Position numbers and translations under genes: made by a program | Source: Lachnospiraceae bacterium | Lineage (GTDB): Bacteria; Bacillota; Clostridia; Lachnospirales; Lachnospiraceae | DNA: 64,000 nt | NCBI GenBank assembly: GCA_017416465.1 | Contig: JAFQCK010000146.1 | Coordinates: 1-64,000, forward strand | Direction of reading: 5' to 3' | Notes under the pieces: generated by a model | What the model saw: only the letters and a program-made list of their open reading frames with translations | What the model was told of the DNA's origin: nothing | Database searches by the model: none | Part shown: positions 62,461 through 64,000 of the stretch, piece by piece | How the letters are laid out: each line of letters opens with the position of its first letter | Position numbering within the stretch: position 1 is the first letter of the stretch

Positions 62461-63126
62461 TTAATTCATTATTTTTGCAAGGATTGTTGCTTCCTGATTA
62501 TTAATATGATCTTTTATAAATTCTTTAGCCGTATTTACATCTTTATTCTCAATTGCTTTTAAAATTTCAGCATGTTCCTCTACAACTTTTTTACGCTTAT
62601 CTTCATTCTTGATATACTCAAGTCTATATCTGTACATTTGCTCACGAAGATTATTAAGTATCTGTATAAGACGTTTATTATCTGTCGTTGCATAAATCTT
62701 ATCATGAAATTTAACATCAGCTTCAGCAATTATTGTCAAATCTTTTTGTTCTAAATTATTAATAAACTCTTCATGTAACTGCTTTAATTCTTCTAAATCT
62801 TCTTTTGTGGCTTTCTCACAAGCAAGCTTAACTGCCATTTCTTCAAGATGTTTTCTAACTTCAAGTACATCTTTTAAATCCTTTGGAGTTATCTCTGCCA
62901 CTACCGCACCCTTTCTCGGAGCCATAAGAACCAGACCTTCAAGTTCAAGCTTTCTAATAGCTTCTCTAATAGGTGTTCTTGACACACCTAACTGTTGTGC
63001 TAAAGCTATTTCCATAAGTCTTTCTCCCGGCTCTAACTCTCCTTTAAGAATTGCTTCTCTAAGAGTAATAAACACGACATCTCTAAGCGGAAGATAATTA
63101 TCAATAACCATTTTTAGATTCTTCAA
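62461..63126 (-). CDS. GntR-family transcriptional regulator, FCD subgroup
   Basis: 221 residues. The N-terminal winged helix has LREAILKGELEPGERLMEIA and LGVSRTPIREAIRKLELEGL. The C-terminal FCD helical bundle with DVLEVRKHLEEMAVKLACE and metal-binding-type DVKFHDKIY follows. FCD regulators sense organic acids; the target is unknown. The start is probably TTG at 63126 (AAGGAG nine bases before it); the ATG at 63111 lacks a binding site. It begins 6 bp after the ispE stop, so it is co-transcribed with ispE, a conserved neighbourhood in related genomes by my recollection. Confidence 0.9.
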   Translation of the reverse strand: MKNLKMVIDNYLPLRDVVFITLREAILKGELEPGERLMEIALAQQLGVSRTPIREAIRKLELEGLVLMAPRKGAVVAEITPKDLKDVLEVRKHLEEMAVKLACEKATKEDLEELKQLHEEFINNLEQKDLTIIAEADVKFHDKIYATTDNKRLIQILNNLREQMYRYRLEYIKNEDKRKKVVEEHAEILKAIENKDVNTAKEFIKDHINNQEATILAKIMN

Positions 63127-63132
63127 ACATCA

Positions 63133-64000
63133 TCACTCCTTTTCTTTTCTAATGGGTAAATACATATCTGTTACATACACCTGTTTTGCATATCCAAGCT
63201 CTTTTATTCTTTCTTTAGCCTTATATGCATCATCTTTATCTTTAAACAGACCAAATACTGTAGGTCCGCTACCACTCATAATCGCATTGAGAGCATTACA
63301 TTCTATCATAGTCTTTTTAATCACTTCTATCTCAGGATATTCTTTTGCCGTAACAGTCTCGAGTACATTTTCAAGCTTTGAGGCAATCATTTCCAAATCA
63401 TTTTTTTCTATAGCTTCAATCATTCCATCTATATCAGGATGTTTTATACCCTCATTTAACTTAAGATTTTCATAGACATATTTCGTAGAAACGCTTATAG
63501 GTGGCTTTGCAATAAGTACCGGACACTGAACCATATCCGGAAGTCTTTTTAACTTTTCACCAATACCTTCTGATAAAGCAGTTCCCCTCATCATACAATA
63601 CGGAACATCTGCACCTATTTTAACACCTCGTTCTTTAAGCTCATCAAGACTCAAACCTAAGTCAAACATCTTGTTAATTCCATACATTACACTTGCAGCA
63701 TCAGCACTTCCACCTGCCATTCCTGCCGCAACCGGAATAAACTTCTTAAGTTTAATTCTTACACCTTTAGTAATATTAAACTCATCAAACAACAGCTTTA
63801 CTGCCTTGTATACAATATTATTCTCATTAGTAGGCAGATAAAATATATTAGTTTCAATTTCAATCTTCCCCGTATCAGTCTTTACAATCTCAATACCATC
63901 GTAAATCCCCACTGTCTGCATAATCATTCTTACATCATGATAACCATCTTCACGCTTTCTGATTACATCTAATGCAAGATTGATTTTTCCATATGCTTTT
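63133..64000 (-). CDS. ispE: 4-diphosphocytidyl-2-C-methyl-D-erythritol kinase, N-terminus beyond the window
   Basis: GHMP-family kinase of the non-mevalonate isoprenoid pathway. The reading frame stays open to the right edge: upstream of the first internal ATG (63927) it continues as KAYGKINLALDVIRKREDGY, which is the true IspE N-terminal motif, so only a few residues are missing. The ATP-binding loop PVAAGMAGGSADAASVMYG and the C-terminal GSGPTVFGLF glycine loop are intact. The downstream GntR gene starts 6 bp after its stop. Confidence 0.95.
   Translation of the reverse strand, partial: KAYGKINLALDVIRKREDGYHDVRMIMQTVGIYDGIEIVKTDTGKIEIETNIFYLPTNENNIVYKAVKLLFDEFNITKGVRIKLKKFIPVAAGMAGGSADAASVMYGINKMFDLGLSLDELKERGVKIGADVPYCMMRGTALSEGIGEKLKRLPDMVQCPVLIAKPPISVSTKYVYENLKLNEGIKHPDIDGMIEAIEKNDLEMIASKLENVLETVTAKEYPEIEVIKKTMIECNALNAIMSGSGPTVFGLFKDKDDAYKAKERIKELGYAKQVYVTDMYLPIRKEKE

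Overview
The window looks like chromosomal DNA of a low-GC, endospore-forming, anaerobic Firmicute, most probably a Lachnospiraceae-type gut Clostridium. The evidence is low GC, spoIIR and gerA/gerB-type genes, AGGAGG ribosome binding sites with ATG/GTG/TTG starts, a Bacillus-type LexA box, and many short operons ending in hairpin plus T-run terminators. No rRNA, tRNA, phage or insertion sequence was seen.

Layout. 1-7.4 kb: a type III-A CRISPR-Cas locus on the minus strand (cas6-cas10-csm2-csm3-csm4-csm5, leader, then at least 13 identical repeats running off the left edge). 7.4-12.6 kb: an AAA ATPase with a DUF4143-type end and a heterodimeric ABC exporter. 12.8-19.5 kb: an NAD salvage cluster (nadR, pnuC, nadE, NAMPT-type nadV, a prs-like gene, a PncA-like hydrolase) headed by the Nudix-type repressor nrtR. 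19.7-24.9 kb: a signalling operon with a TIM-barrel protein, a GAF-GGDEF diguanylate cyclase, a TIR/zinc-ribbon protein, a REC-class III nucleotide cyclase and an unrecognised protein. 25-29.6 kb: a two-component system with an ABC permease/ATPase pair that shares its operator. 29.7-36.7 kb: an AI-2E-type transporter, MATE pump, HD protein, FKBP and TrkA/TrkH potassium uptake. 36.9-41.3 kb: an HTH-cytidylyltransferase with an ABC transporter of the aminoethylphosphonate/iron type. 41.4-48.3 kb: a decayed HipA-like pair, a ZIP transporter, a second AAA/DUF4143 ATPase with 33-bp iterons, a frameshifted WYL regulator, and an SOS-controlled Y-family polymerase with a YolD-like partner. 48.5-64 kb: ProX-type deacylase, amidase, a fused NitT/TauT-type ABC system, a trigger-factor-like lipoprotein, dNTPase, BMP lipoprotein, pyruvate kinase, spoIIR, a germination pair, a GntR regulator and a partial ispE.

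The two most unusual things are these. (i) A family of nested palindromic intergenic elements at 16981-17131, 48363-48513 and 59068-59200, with a look-alike at 62316-62457. Outer and inner stems differ in sequence between copies yet stay self-complementary, while two unpaired boxes and the hairpin tip are conserved. This is the pattern of a mobile or structured element and I do not recognise it. (ii) The TIR plus class III cyclase operon, whose gene pairing recalls Pycsar anti-phage systems but whose domain make-up differs. Other points of note are a GerB-GerC fusion, a permease-ATPase fusion, a Cas10 with intact HD and GGDD motifs but no CARF effector in view, and a promoter overlapped by 33-bp iterons.

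All functional names rest on motif and family recognition by eye. No database search was possible.
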